A program made the translations under genes and the position numbers. A stretch of DNA of 64,000 nt from Xanthobacteraceae bacterium (GTDB lineage: Bacteria > Pseudomonadota > Alphaproteobacteria > Rhizobiales > Xanthobacteraceae): the NCBI GenBank assembly GCA_022844485.1, contig JALHLQ010000011.1, positions 1-64,000 on the forward strand, in the 5' to 3' direction. Below, in pieces: positions 9,613 to 17,959 of the stretch. Position 1 is the stretch's first letter. Every line of letters starts with the position of its first letter. Under the pieces are notes generated by a model. It did no database searches, had not been told where the DNA came from, and worked only from the letters and a program-made list of their open reading frames with translations.

Positions 9613-10518
9613 TCACAGGCTTGTGAGTGCCTTCCTCTTCGTCGCCCGGCACGCGGCTTTGAGGCGGCGGCGGAAGGCTTTCCGCTTGTCTGACAAGAGC
9701 CGGTCCGAAAGCCGGCCCGCCGCAAGCCGGTGCTTGCGCAGGCGCTGCTCGATCGGCGCTTTCAGGACGTCGCTCCAGGGCGACAGCGAAGCGCCCGGAG
9801 CCGTGTGCTTGAGAAGTACCTCCAGGTCCTGGCACTTTCCCAGGCGTTGCCGCAGATTCTGCGCCCGCGCGATCCAGTTCTTGCCGAACTTTGGGCACAG
9901 GGGCTGGATGACCTCCATCTGATAACGATGGACGACCACGCGCCGGCGAAGCTCATGAAGGGATTCGGGCTCGGCCTTTTCCCAATCGCCCGGACGCGCT
10001 TTACGGGCTCGATAGTAGCTCTCGACCAGTTGCTCGGCCACGTCGTCGAAGGCGAAGGCTTCATGGGTCCAACGCTCGATCGCCGCTGCGGCCTTGTCGA
10101 CCGTCGCGACGAGCCGTGTCCTCGCCGGCTTGTCGGCAATTCCCGCTTCCGCTTTGCGCCGCATGGATTGGATCTGCCGACGAATGGCTTGCTCTGCCAT
10201 GCGCGGAAGATCGCTGCCGGCCTTTGCAAGGTCGTCGAGCGCGTCGAGGCAGGCTTGACCATCGCGGGCGTGCGCGAGCGAGCGCGCTGCGTCACGAGCC
10301 TCGATCCGCAGTTGCTTTGCTTCGGCGCCGATGAGCGGCTCCAACAAACGCAGCAGGGCGCGCCAGCGCTTCATCGATTTTCGGAATTCGTGAACGGCGC
10401 GGGCGCTCGGACCGTTTCGTTCGGACACGGCGGTCCGCGCCTTGGCCAGCGTCTGCCGTGCCGGTGCAAAAAGCACTCTGCCCGCCAATTTCGCGTGGAA
10501 AATCGCCCGATCATCCAT
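9613..10518 (-). CDS. CHAD domain-containing protein
   Basis: ARAVHEFRKSMKRWRALLRLLEPLIG...LHELRRRVVVHRYQMEV: CHAD conserved His/Arg helices. ORF extends to 10581; start uncertain. Confidence 0.82.
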   Translation of the reverse strand: MDDRAIFHAKLAGRVLFAPARQTLAKARTAVSERNGPSARAVHEFRKSMKRWRALLRLLEPLIGAEAKQLRIEARDAARSLAHARDGQACLDALDDLAKAGSDLPRMAEQAIRRQIQSMRRKAEAGIADKPARTRLVATVDKAAAAIERWTHEAFAFDDVAEQLVESYYRARKARPGDWEKAEPESLHELRRRVVVHRYQMEVIQPLCPKFGKNWIARAQNLRQRLGKCQDLEVLLKHTAPGASLSPWSDVLKAPIEQRLRKHRLAAGRLSDRLLSDKRKAFRRRLKAACRATKRKALTSL

Positions 10519-10647
10519 GTGACGGTCGTAGGGCTGTTCCATGACAATTAGAAGAAAAATCCGCCCGCCCGGCCTTTCCATGGCGGGGGGCCCCTGCTAC
10601 ATAACCGGCGCGCCAAGGCCTCGTTCTGGTGCGCATTTCAGCCTTAT

Positions 10648-10724
<77 letters not shown>

Positions 10725-10774
10725 AATTCGACCCGCTGGGCTTGATCCCGCAGCGGGCATTTTGCTTCTAGGCC

Positions 10775-11572
10775 ATGATCCGGGTTGGCATCGGCGGGTG
10801 GGTCTATGAGCCGTGGCGCGGCGTGTTCTATCCGCCGGGGCTCAAGCAGGCGGACGAGCTCGGCTTCGCCAGCCGCCGCGTCACCACCATCGAAATCAAC
10901 GGCACGTTCTATCGCACCCAATCGCCGAAAGCCTTCCGCAGCTGGGCCGAGCAGACGCCGGACGATTTCGTTTTCGCGGTGAAAGGACCGCGCTACGCGG
11001 TCAACCGCGCGCGGCTCGGCGAAGCAGGCGAGTCCATTGCGCGTTTCTTCGACAGCGGTGTCACCGAGCTCGGAGACAAGCTCGGGCCCGTGCTCTGGCA
11101 ATTGCCGCCGACGAAGAAATTCGACGAGAACGACATCGCGTCCTTTCTCGATCTCCTACCCCGTTCGTTCGCCGGCTGCCGTGTCCGCAACGCGCTCGAG
11201 GTGCGGCACAAGAGTTTCCTCTCTCCGGCTTTCGCCGCCCTGATGGGAGCAGCGAACATTCCCATCGTGTATGCCGATTCCGAAGATTATCCCGCGATTG
11301 CGGATCTTACCGGCGACTTCATCTATGCGCGCCTGATGCGCTCCGCCGAGGATGAGCCGGCGGGCTATTCCGGCACGGCGCTCGATGCATGGGCCGCGCG
11401 TCTGCGCCAGTGGGAAGCCGGGCGCGAGCCCGACGATCTGCCGCGCATCGGCGCAGCCACGCCGCCGCTGCAGGCCGCGCGCGATTGCTTCGTCTATTTC
11501 ATCAACGGCGCGAAGCTGCGCGCGCCGGCCGCCGCCATGGCCATGCTCGAAAAACTGAACGCGGCCGCTTGA
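10775..11572 (+). CDS. DUF72 domain-containing protein
   Basis: IRVGIGGWVYEPWRGVFYPPGLKQADELGFASRRVTTIEINGTFYRTQSP. Confidence 0.9.
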   Translation: MIRVGIGGWVYEPWRGVFYPPGLKQADELGFASRRVTTIEINGTFYRTQSPKAFRSWAEQTPDDFVFAVKGPRYAVNRARLGEAGESIARFFDSGVTELGDKLGPVLWQLPPTKKFDENDIASFLDLLPRSFAGCRVRNALEVRHKSFLSPAFAALMGAANIPIVYADSEDYPAIADLTGDFIYARLMRSAEDEPAGYSGTALDAWAARLRQWEAGREPDDLPRIGAATPPLQAARDCFVYFINGAKLRAPAAAMAMLEKLNAAA

Positions 11573-11627
11573 CGCGCGAGCGCCGTTCGTCGCCAACTGA
11601 CGGCTTGGCCACCAGGGGAGAACGGAC

Positions 11628-12040
11628 GTGACCGGCAACCTGCGCTTTCTCAATCCCTCAACCATGTCCACCCCGCCTGGCTACACGCATGTCGTCGAGA
11701 TCACTGGACCCGGCCGGCTCGTCTATATCGCGGGGCAGCTTGGCCTCGACCGGGCGGGGAAGATCGTCGGGGACCCTGGGGACTTCCAGGCGCAGACGGT
11801 GCAGGCCTTCGAGAACCTGAAATCGGCGATCGAGGCCGTCGGAGCGCGCTTCGAACACATCGTGAAGATCAACAATTACCTGGTGGACATCGGCAAGAAC
11901 ATCGGCGCCTTCGTCAAGTGCGCGATCGCTACCTCAATACGAAAGCCCCGCCCGCGAGCACGGCTGTCGGCGTTCCGGCGCTGGCGCTGGCGGGCGCGCT
12001 TTTCGAGATCGAGGCTGTCGTCGCTCTGCCGCCGGGCTGA
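11628..12040 (+). pseudogene. RidA family protein, frameshifted
   Basis: ORF begins as RidA (VVEITGPGRLVYIAGQLGLDRAGKIVGDPGDFQAQTVQAFENLKSAIEAVGA). After about 11918 the RidA C-terminus (RDRYLNTKAPPASTAVGVPALALAGALFEIEAVVALPPG*) lies in another frame and ends at 12040. Confidence 0.82.
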
Positions 12041-12439
12041 TCAGCCCAGTCTTGTCATACTGAGGACTTGGGCGGCGACATAGCCGAGCCAGACGGCGAG
12101 AAGGCACAAGATAACCGAGGCCGCGATATTCGCGCCCGCACGCAGCCACTCGCCGTCCTGCATCAACGCGAGCGTTTGCAAGCTGAAGGCGGAGAATGTC
12201 GTAAATCCCCCGCACAGGCCGACCATGACGAAGGCCTTTGCCTCCGCGCTCACAGTGACCCGGCCGTCGGGCCCGGTCGCTGCAAAGAACAGTCCGATGA
12301 CGAAAGAGCCGAGCACGTTGACGAACAGCGTGCCCCATGGGAAGGCAAGGCCAAGAAGGCGGGCCGCGGCTTCACCGCTCCAATGCCGCGCGACGCCGCC
12401 CAAGGCGCTGCCGACTGCAATCCAGAAATACGCGTTCAT
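12041..12439 (-). CDS. crcB: fluoride efflux transporter CrcB
   Basis: GGVARHWSGEAAARLLGLAFPWGTLFVNVLGSFVIG...GLCGGFTTFSAFSLQT: CrcB/Fluc signature. Confidence 0.93.
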   Translation of the reverse strand: MNAYFWIAVGSALGGVARHWSGEAAARLLGLAFPWGTLFVNVLGSFVIGLFFAATGPDGRVTVSAEAKAFVMVGLCGGFTTFSAFSLQTLALMQDGEWLRAGANIAASVILCLLAVWLGYVAAQVLSMTRLG

Positions 12440-12495
12440 TATCCCCCCTGCCGGCCTGTGTTTTAACGCGTCGATCTTTGTCTGTCAGGAAGCCC

Positions 12496-13125
12496 ATGCC
12501 CCTCGATGCTCGGGCCGTGATCGGCCTCGCCCGCGTGATCCCCGTGCTCACGATCGAGAGCTTGCGGGATGCCGTGCCGCTCGCCCGCGCGCTCGCGCAA
12601 GGCGGGCTGCCGGTGATCGAGGTGACGCTACGCACGCCGGCGGCGCTCGAGTCGATCCGCGCCATCGCGGCCGAAGTCCGAGACGTCGTGGTCGGCGTCG
12701 GCACCGTCACAAAGGCGGCGGACATCGAGGCGGCGACCAAAGCGGGCGCGAAATATCTCGTCAGCCCGGGGACACCGCCCGCGCTCGCCGACGCTCTGGC
12801 GAATGCGCCCCTTCCCGCCATCCCGGGCTGCGCGACACCCGGTGAGGCCATGGCGCTGCAAGCGCGCGGGTTCAGCGTGCTCAAATTCTTCCCCGCAGAG
12901 GCCACTGGCGGGATCGCCTGGCTCAAGGCTGTGTTCGGGCCGTTGCCGGAGCTGAAGTTCTGCCCGACGGGCGGCATCCATGAGGGCAATGCGCAAGCTT
13001 ACCTCGACCTGCCTAATGTGCTGGCAGTCGGGGGCTCTTGGGTTGCCCCGAAAAGTCTCATAGACGCCGGCGACTTCACGCGCATCGCGGTTTTGGCGAA
13101 AAAGGCTTCCGCGCTGCGGCGCTGA
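12496..13125 (+). CDS. eda: 2-dehydro-3-deoxyphosphogluconate (KDPG) aldolase
   Basis: ARVIPVLTIESLRDAVPLARALAQGGLPVIEVTLRTPAALESI...FFPAEATGG...CPTGGI. Confidence 0.92.
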   Translation: MPLDARAVIGLARVIPVLTIESLRDAVPLARALAQGGLPVIEVTLRTPAALESIRAIAAEVRDVVVGVGTVTKAADIEAATKAGAKYLVSPGTPPALADALANAPLPAIPGCATPGEAMALQARGFSVLKFFPAEATGGIAWLKAVFGPLPELKFCPTGGIHEGNAQAYLDLPNVLAVGGSWVAPKSLIDAGDFTRIAVLAKKASALRR

Positions 13126-13221
13126 CGCACGCGTCACATTGCCCAAGGTCCCGGTTTGTACTCTTGAGCCCTTCCTCCGCCGCGCCATCTTGGCCCCAAG
13201 ATTTCGATTGGAGGAGTTGAC

Positions 13222-14037
13222 ATGATCGATGCCACAAAGCTTCTCGACCAATTTCTGGGCGCGGGGAGCGGCGGACGCGCGAAGGATTTGCTGGGCCAGA
13301 TCGGCGGCCAATTCGGACTTCCTGGGGCCCAGCAGCCTGGCACAAGTGTACCCACGACAAAGAGCAGTGCTGTGCCTGCAAGCGGAGGCAGCGATCTCCT
13401 CGGACGAGCGCAGGACATGCTGCGCGGCTCGGGCAGCGGCTTCGCTGGTGGCGCGGCAGCCACTGCCATCGCCGGCCTCTTGTTGGGCTCGAAGTCCGGA
13501 CGCAAAATGGCGATGGGTGCCGCAAAGCTCGGTGCGGTCGCAATTTTGGGCGGCCTCGCCTACAAGGCCTATACGAATTATCGCGACGGGCGGCCGATCC
13601 TACCGGGCGCCGGCGCAATCGACCTCGGGTCCTCGCCACTGCCCGCCTTGCCCGGTGCGCCGCCCTTGCCTGAGCACGCGACGCTTCTGCTGCGCGCCAT
13701 GATCGCCGCAGCCACATCCGATGGTGTCGTCGACGCCAGCGAACGCCACCGTATCGTCGGGCAGCTCGACCAGGACGGCATCTCGGCGGAGGAACAGGCA
13801 TTCCTGGAGGAGGAATTGGGCCGGCCGTGGTCGCCGGCGCAGCTTGCCGGCGCCGTGTCGACTCCGGAAATGCGCAGCGAGATCTATCTCGCCTCGGTCC
13901 TGGCGATCGACTGCGACACCGAAGCGGAGCGGGCGTATCTGCGCTACCTCGCCGCCGCCTTTGGCCTGGATGACAAGCTGGTCGCGCATCTCAGCGCCAC
14001 CGCTGAGGCGGCCAAGGAGCAGGCCAAGGCGGCCTAG
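13222..14037 (+). CDS. DUF533 / TerB-like tellurite resistance domain protein
   Basis: Gly-rich N-terminus, then LLLRAMIAAATSDGVVDASERHRIVGQLDQDGISAEEQAFLEEEL, typical DUF533. Confidence 0.85.
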   Translation: MIDATKLLDQFLGAGSGGRAKDLLGQIGGQFGLPGAQQPGTSVPTTKSSAVPASGGSDLLGRAQDMLRGSGSGFAGGAAATAIAGLLLGSKSGRKMAMGAAKLGAVAILGGLAYKAYTNYRDGRPILPGAGAIDLGSSPLPALPGAPPLPEHATLLLRAMIAAATSDGVVDASERHRIVGQLDQDGISAEEQAFLEEELGRPWSPAQLAGAVSTPEMRSEIYLASVLAIDCDTEAERAYLRYLAAAFGLDDKLVAHLSATAEAAKEQAKAA

Positions 14038-14076
14038 CGCGCGACCATCGCGCATAAAGAGCAAGCGCTGAGGACA

Positions 14077-14100
14077 AGCCGGCGCGGAGGGTCCGGCTTG
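14077..14100 (+). terminator. candidate terminator hairpin after DUF533 gene
   Basis: AAGCCGG cgcggagggt CCGGCTT, followed by TTTTT. Confidence 0.5.
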
Positions 14101-14153
14101 AACCTTTTTCAAGCCGGCGACAAGATCATCGGTCATGACCCGCGACCCCGCTC

Positions 14154-14720
14154 TTGTCTCCCCCCTCGCCTGATCCGATCGCCCGGCCGCGGCGCTCCGC
14201 TTTCGACTGGTCGACGGCGGTCATTGTCGCGCTGGCGCTGGGCGCGGCTGCAACCGTGCTCGTGCGCTCGGGATCGGATCGGTTTTTCGCGATCCTGCGC
14301 GAGGACGCGGAGCTGTTTTTCGAAATTCTTCCAAAGGTGCTTGCGGGTACGCTCATCGGCGCCTTCGTCACGCTGCTGCTTCCGCGCGAAATCGTCAGCC
14401 GATGGGTCGGCAGCGAGTCCGGCCTCATGGGAATACTTATTGCCACCTTGGTCGGGATTATCTTTCCCGGCGGGCCTTTTACGATCTACCCGGTTGCCGC
14501 CGCGCTGATTGCGGTCGGCGCGGACGCGGGCGCGGCCGTCGCTTTCATGACGAGCTGGACCTTGCTTGGCTATACGCGCGTCATCGTTTGGGAGATGCCG
14601 TTCTTCGGCTTCGACTTCGTGCTGTGGCGGCTGGTGGTTGCGCTCCCGCTTCCGATCGTGGCGGGGCTGCTTGCGCGTGCTGCGCTGAAAGCGTTTTCCG
14701 CCCGGCGGGAGCCTCGGTGA
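14154..14720 (+). CDS. permease (PF03773-like), half-size protein 1
   Basis: FFEILPKVLAGTLIGAFVTLLLPREIVSRWVGSESGLMGILIATLVGIIFPGGPFTIYPVAAALI; start uncertain. Confidence 0.72.
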   Translation: MSPPSPDPIARPRRSAFDWSTAVIVALALGAAATVLVRSGSDRFFAILREDAELFFEILPKVLAGTLIGAFVTLLLPREIVSRWVGSESGLMGILIATLVGIIFPGGPFTIYPVAAALIAVGADAGAAVAFMTSWTLLGYTRVIVWEMPFFGFDFVLWRLVVALPLPIVAGLLARAALKAFSARREPR

Positions 14721-15214
14721 TGTCGCTGGCGGTCACGATTTTCCTTTGGGTGCTCGTCGCCGCGCTTGCGCTTGCGACGCTGCGCATCGGACGCGCGCCA
14801 TTCATGGAAAGCGTGCAGGCCGGGCTTGCCGATTTCGTGCGTCTGATTCCGCGTCTGGCGATCGGCGTCATCGGATCAGGCTATCTCGCCGAAGTGCTGC
14901 CGCAGGAATTCATCGCGCGCTGGCTCGGCCCACAATCCGGCGGGCCGGGCCTCGTCATCGCAACGCTTGCCGGCGCGCTCACGCCGGGCGGTCCGGTGGT
15001 CGGATTCGCGCTCGGTGCAACGGCGCTGAAAAGCGGCGCCGGCGCTCCGCAGGTGATCGCTTATGCCACGGCTTGGGCGCTGTTCGCCTTTCCGCGGCTT
15101 GTTCTCTATGAACTGCCCATCGTGCCGGCGCGCATCGTTTGGCTTCGCGCGGCCGTGTCGGTGCCGCTGCCCTTCCTCGCCGCCTTAGGCGCGATGCTGA
15201 TCGGCAGGCCGTGA
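14720..15214 (+). CDS. permease (PF03773-like), half-size protein 2
   Basis: FVRLIPRLAIGVIGSGYLAEVLPQEFIARWLGPQSGGPGLVIATLAGALTPGGPVVGFALGATALKSGAG; 1-nt overlap (tgATG) with the upstream gene. Confidence 0.72.
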   Translation: MSLAVTIFLWVLVAALALATLRIGRAPFMESVQAGLADFVRLIPRLAIGVIGSGYLAEVLPQEFIARWLGPQSGGPGLVIATLAGALTPGGPVVGFALGATALKSGAGAPQVIAYATAWALFAFPRLVLYELPIVPARIVWLRAAVSVPLPFLAALGAMLIGRP

Positions 15215-15324
15215 TCTTTCCCTGAAAACCAAACGCGCGCTCTAGGGCGTGTCCTCAATTAGCGATTCCCAAATCAGAATCTCGATGATTCATGGAGGGT
15301 CAGTTTGATTCGGAGGACTGACCG

Positions 15325-15699
15325 ATGCGTCGTTACGGGCTGCGTGATGACCAGTGGGATCGCATTAAGGACCTGCTTCCGGGTCGAGAAGGTCACGTTG
15401 GGGTAACTGCGAAGGATAATCGGCTGTTCGTCGAAGCGGTCCTCTACCGCTATCGGGCGGGCATTCCGTGGCGGGACTTGCCGGAGCGGTTTGGCAATTG
15501 GAAGCAGGTGCATACCCGTCACACGCGCTGGGCGCAAAGTGGCGTCTGGGAGAGGGTTTTCAAAGCGCTGGCCGCCGATGCGGACAACGAATACGCCATG
15601 ATCGACAGCACCATTGTGCGCGCTCATCAGCACAGCGCTGGTGCGCCCAAAAAAACTGTCAAGGCGAGGAAGCGATCGGGCGCAGTCGAGGCGGATTGA
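15325..15699 (+). CDS. IS5 family transposase ORFA
   Basis: MRRYGLRDDQWDRIKDLLPGREGHVGVTAKDNRLFVEAVLYRYRAGIPWRDLPERFGNWK...MIDSTIVRAHQHSAGA. Confidence 0.95.
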   Translation: MRRYGLRDDQWDRIKDLLPGREGHVGVTAKDNRLFVEAVLYRYRAGIPWRDLPERFGNWKQVHTRHTRWAQSGVWERVFKALAADADNEYAMIDSTIVRAHQHSAGAPKKTVKARKRSGAVEAD

Positions 15700-16085
15700 G
15701 CACCAAGATCCACGCCATGGTCGATGCGCTCGGCAATCCGCTCGCCTTCTTGTTGACGCCGGGCCAAGCGCATGACCTCGAGGGCGCCGATGCTTTCCTT
15801 CCGCAAATGCAGGCGGATACGCTGCTCGCCGACAAGGCTTTCGACGCCGATAAGCGGGTGATCGAGCCTCTCCTGAATGCCGGCAAAACACCGGTGATCC
15901 CCTCAATGCCTGGCCGCAAGCAACCGCGTCCCTACGACCGCGACCTCTTCAAAGCACGCCACCTCATCGAGAACTTCTTCTGCAAACTGAAGCAATTCCG
16001 CGCCCTCGCCACTCGCTACGACAAGCGCGCCGTCAACTTCCTTGCAGGCGTCTACGCCGCCGCGATATTCATTTGGCTCAATTGA
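15649..16085 (+). CDS. IS5 family transposase ORFB (reached by -1 frameshift in A7 tract)
   Basis: GRSRGGLSTKIHAMVDALGNPLAFLLTPGQAHDLEGADAFLP...HLIENFFCKLKQFRALATRYDKRAVNFLAGVYAAAIFIWLN in the -1 frame relative to ORFA; AAAAAAA at 15649-15655. Confidence 0.9.
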
Positions 16086-16094
16086 GGACACGCC

Positions 16095-17072
16095 CTAGTG
16101 AACCGCGGCCGCGGCCGCGGCGCGCGGCATGATCGCGCCGCGGTGGAGGATCACCTGGCCGGCGAGACGATGGGCGGCTTTCGCGGCTTCGAGCGGCGTG
16201 TCGCCTCCAAGCCGCGCGGCCAGATAGGCCGCGTTGAAGCTGTCGCCCGCCGCCGTCGTGTCCACCGGATCGATCGTTTGCGGCACCGGGACAAGCTCGC
16301 GAGTGCCCTTGGCCGATATGAGCGCGCCCTTGGCGCCGTTCTTGATCACGACCTCGCTGATGCCGAAGGCATGCAGGCGCTCCGCCGTCGCGTCCGGACT
16401 CGCGTCGCCCCACAGCAGAGCCTCGTCGTCGAAGGTCGGAAGGGCGATGTCGACGCGCTTCAAGGTTTCGGCGAAAACCGCGCGGCTTCGAGCCAGGTCG
16501 CCCCTCCAGCCGCGCGGACGATAATTTCCGTCGAAGGCGACGGTGACCCCATTCTGGCGCGCGATCTCCAGCGTCGCCAGCAAACGGCCCAGCCCAAGAT
16601 TCGAATACAGCGAGAGCGTGATTCCCGAGAAATAGACGGTTCGGGCGGCGAGAAGCGCCGCAGCGACAGACGTCCATTCAGGCAATTCGAACAATTCGCG
16701 GGCGGGCGAACTGTCCCGCCAATAAGCAAACTGCCGTTCGCCGCCGGGCGACGTTTCGATCAGGTAAAGTCCCGGCATTCGCCCCGGCACGCGGATCATC
16801 AAATCCGTCGTCACGCCTTCGGCTTGCGCCAGAGAGACGATGCCTTCCGAGTAGGGGTCGTCGCCCAATGCGGTTGCGTAAACGACGGAGACGCCGCCGC
16901 GTGCGAGGTAGACGGCGGTGTTAAACGTATCGCCCCCGTAGCTCAGGCCGAAGCGCCCGTCCGCTGCGCGCGCGAGTTCGACCATGACCTCGCCGACGCA
17001 GACCACCTGGGCGGAGGGCGCTTGTTTTGCATCCGGGTCGACATTCGCATTCTTGCTGCTCTTCTTCGGCAT
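16095..17072 (-). CDS. kdgK: PfkB family 2-dehydro-3-deoxygluconokinase
   Basis: VCVGEVMVELARAADGRFGLSYGGDTFNTAVYLARGG...DPVDTTAAGDSFNAAYLAARLGG. Confidence 0.88.
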   Translation of the reverse strand: MPKKSSKNANVDPDAKQAPSAQVVCVGEVMVELARAADGRFGLSYGGDTFNTAVYLARGGVSVVYATALGDDPYSEGIVSLAQAEGVTTDLMIRVPGRMPGLYLIETSPGGERQFAYWRDSSPARELFELPEWTSVAAALLAARTVYFSGITLSLYSNLGLGRLLATLEIARQNGVTVAFDGNYRPRGWRGDLARSRAVFAETLKRVDIALPTFDDEALLWGDASPDATAERLHAFGISEVVIKNGAKGALISAKGTRELVPVPQTIDPVDTTAAGDSFNAAYLAARLGGDTPLEAAKAAHRLAGQVILHRGAIMPRAAAAAAVH

Positions 17073-17204
17073 GAACGGACCCTAGGTGCTATCCCGATCT
17101 TTGCCTAGTGCCCGAACCCGAGTTCGCATGCGCGAGGGCGCAAACACGGCAGCGGTTTCCGTATCGAGCCACTGGGGTGACGACATTGGAATCCGGCACG
17201 ATCG

Positions 17205-17720
17205 TCAGCCGATCTTGAGATAGCCAAAACCCTTGCTCTGCAATTCCGCGACCGTTGCGACTCCGGAGGGGACGAAGCTCAAGAATTTGTCGCTGCGCGT
17301 TTTCGCCGGATCGATATTAAGCCGCTTGTAGGTGATCTGGCACACATAGGCCTCGACGCCATACTTCGTGAGACCGACGAAACGCTTGTAAAGATCCGGA
17401 TCGATCGTTTCCTTTTCCCAGGGCGTGCCGGCGAGATCCTGGAGATAGAATTTGATCCCCGCTCCGTGCGCCACGATGACGATCTTGATCTTCATCGGGT
17501 CGAATTCATAGGCTGAGAGGTGGTTGTTGATGTTCTGCAGCATCTGCGAGAAACGCTGGTGATCGCCAAAATCGCAGTGGTAGAGGCAGGCGAGGTCGGT
17601 CTCTTTGGCGACTTTCGACAGGTCGAGTTTCGACGGGCTGGCGGACGCGATGTTGCGCACGCCAGCTATCGCGCCGATCGATCCGAGAAATGTTAACAGG
17701 CCGCGTCGGTTGGGGGTCAT
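17205..17720 (-). CDS. DsrE family protein with N-terminal Tat-like signal
   Basis: MTPNRRGLLTFLGSIGAIAGVRNIASA signal, then DsrE-like LYHCDFGDHQRFSQMLQNINNHLSAYEFDPMKIKIVIVAHGAGIKFYL. Confidence 0.78.
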   Translation of the reverse strand: MTPNRRGLLTFLGSIGAIAGVRNIASASPSKLDLSKVAKETDLACLYHCDFGDHQRFSQMLQNINNHLSAYEFDPMKIKIVIVAHGAGIKFYLQDLAGTPWEKETIDPDLYKRFVGLTKYGVEAYVCQITYKRLNIDPAKTRSDKFLSFVPSGVATVAELQSKGFGYLKIG

Positions 17721-17757
17721 GGGGGTCTCCGTTTTGCGTGCGATCCGGTGTGATTTT

Positions 17758-17812
17758 GGTTCGGAAGTCCGCATCTTGGACCAGCGGCAAGAATGATGCG
17801 GACTTCCGAACC
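17758..17812. repeat. 18-bp perfect inverted repeat
   Basis: GGTTCGGAAGTCCGCATC - 19 nt - GATGCGGACTTCCGAACC, upstream of the DsrE-family gene. Confidence 0.9.
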
Positions 17813-17959
17813 GCCACCCTAGGAGACGTATTCCAAAACGCGCAAGTGAGAACATGGGTTTTGCGGCGGGAACTCGCGCTGCAGAGCAGCAGTGAGTGTC
17901 GCGCAGTGGCCTGAATCGCACGGAGCGGCTATCCCGGGCTGGTCTGAACGGAGCGGCGC

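Larger units (their letters stand above)
15245..16095 (+). mobile_element. IS5 family (IS427-like group) insertion sequence, complete
   Basis: Perfect 16-bp terminal inverted repeats GGGCGTGTCCTCAATT (15245-15260) / AATTGAGGACACGCCC (16080-16095), flanked by TA on both sides (CTAG junctions); encodes ORFA/ORFB transposase. Confidence 0.95.

Noticed and set aside
12041-12495. Fluoride riboswitch upstream of crcB
   Set aside because: The minus-strand leader upstream of 12439 was checked by eye, and no crcB-motif-like core pairing was recognised. An Infernal search would be needed to claim it.
14154-15214. ArsP arsenic permease call for the permease pair
   Set aside because: Half-size proteins lack enough recognisable ArsP-specific signature and no ars genes are nearby; only a generic permease call is supported.
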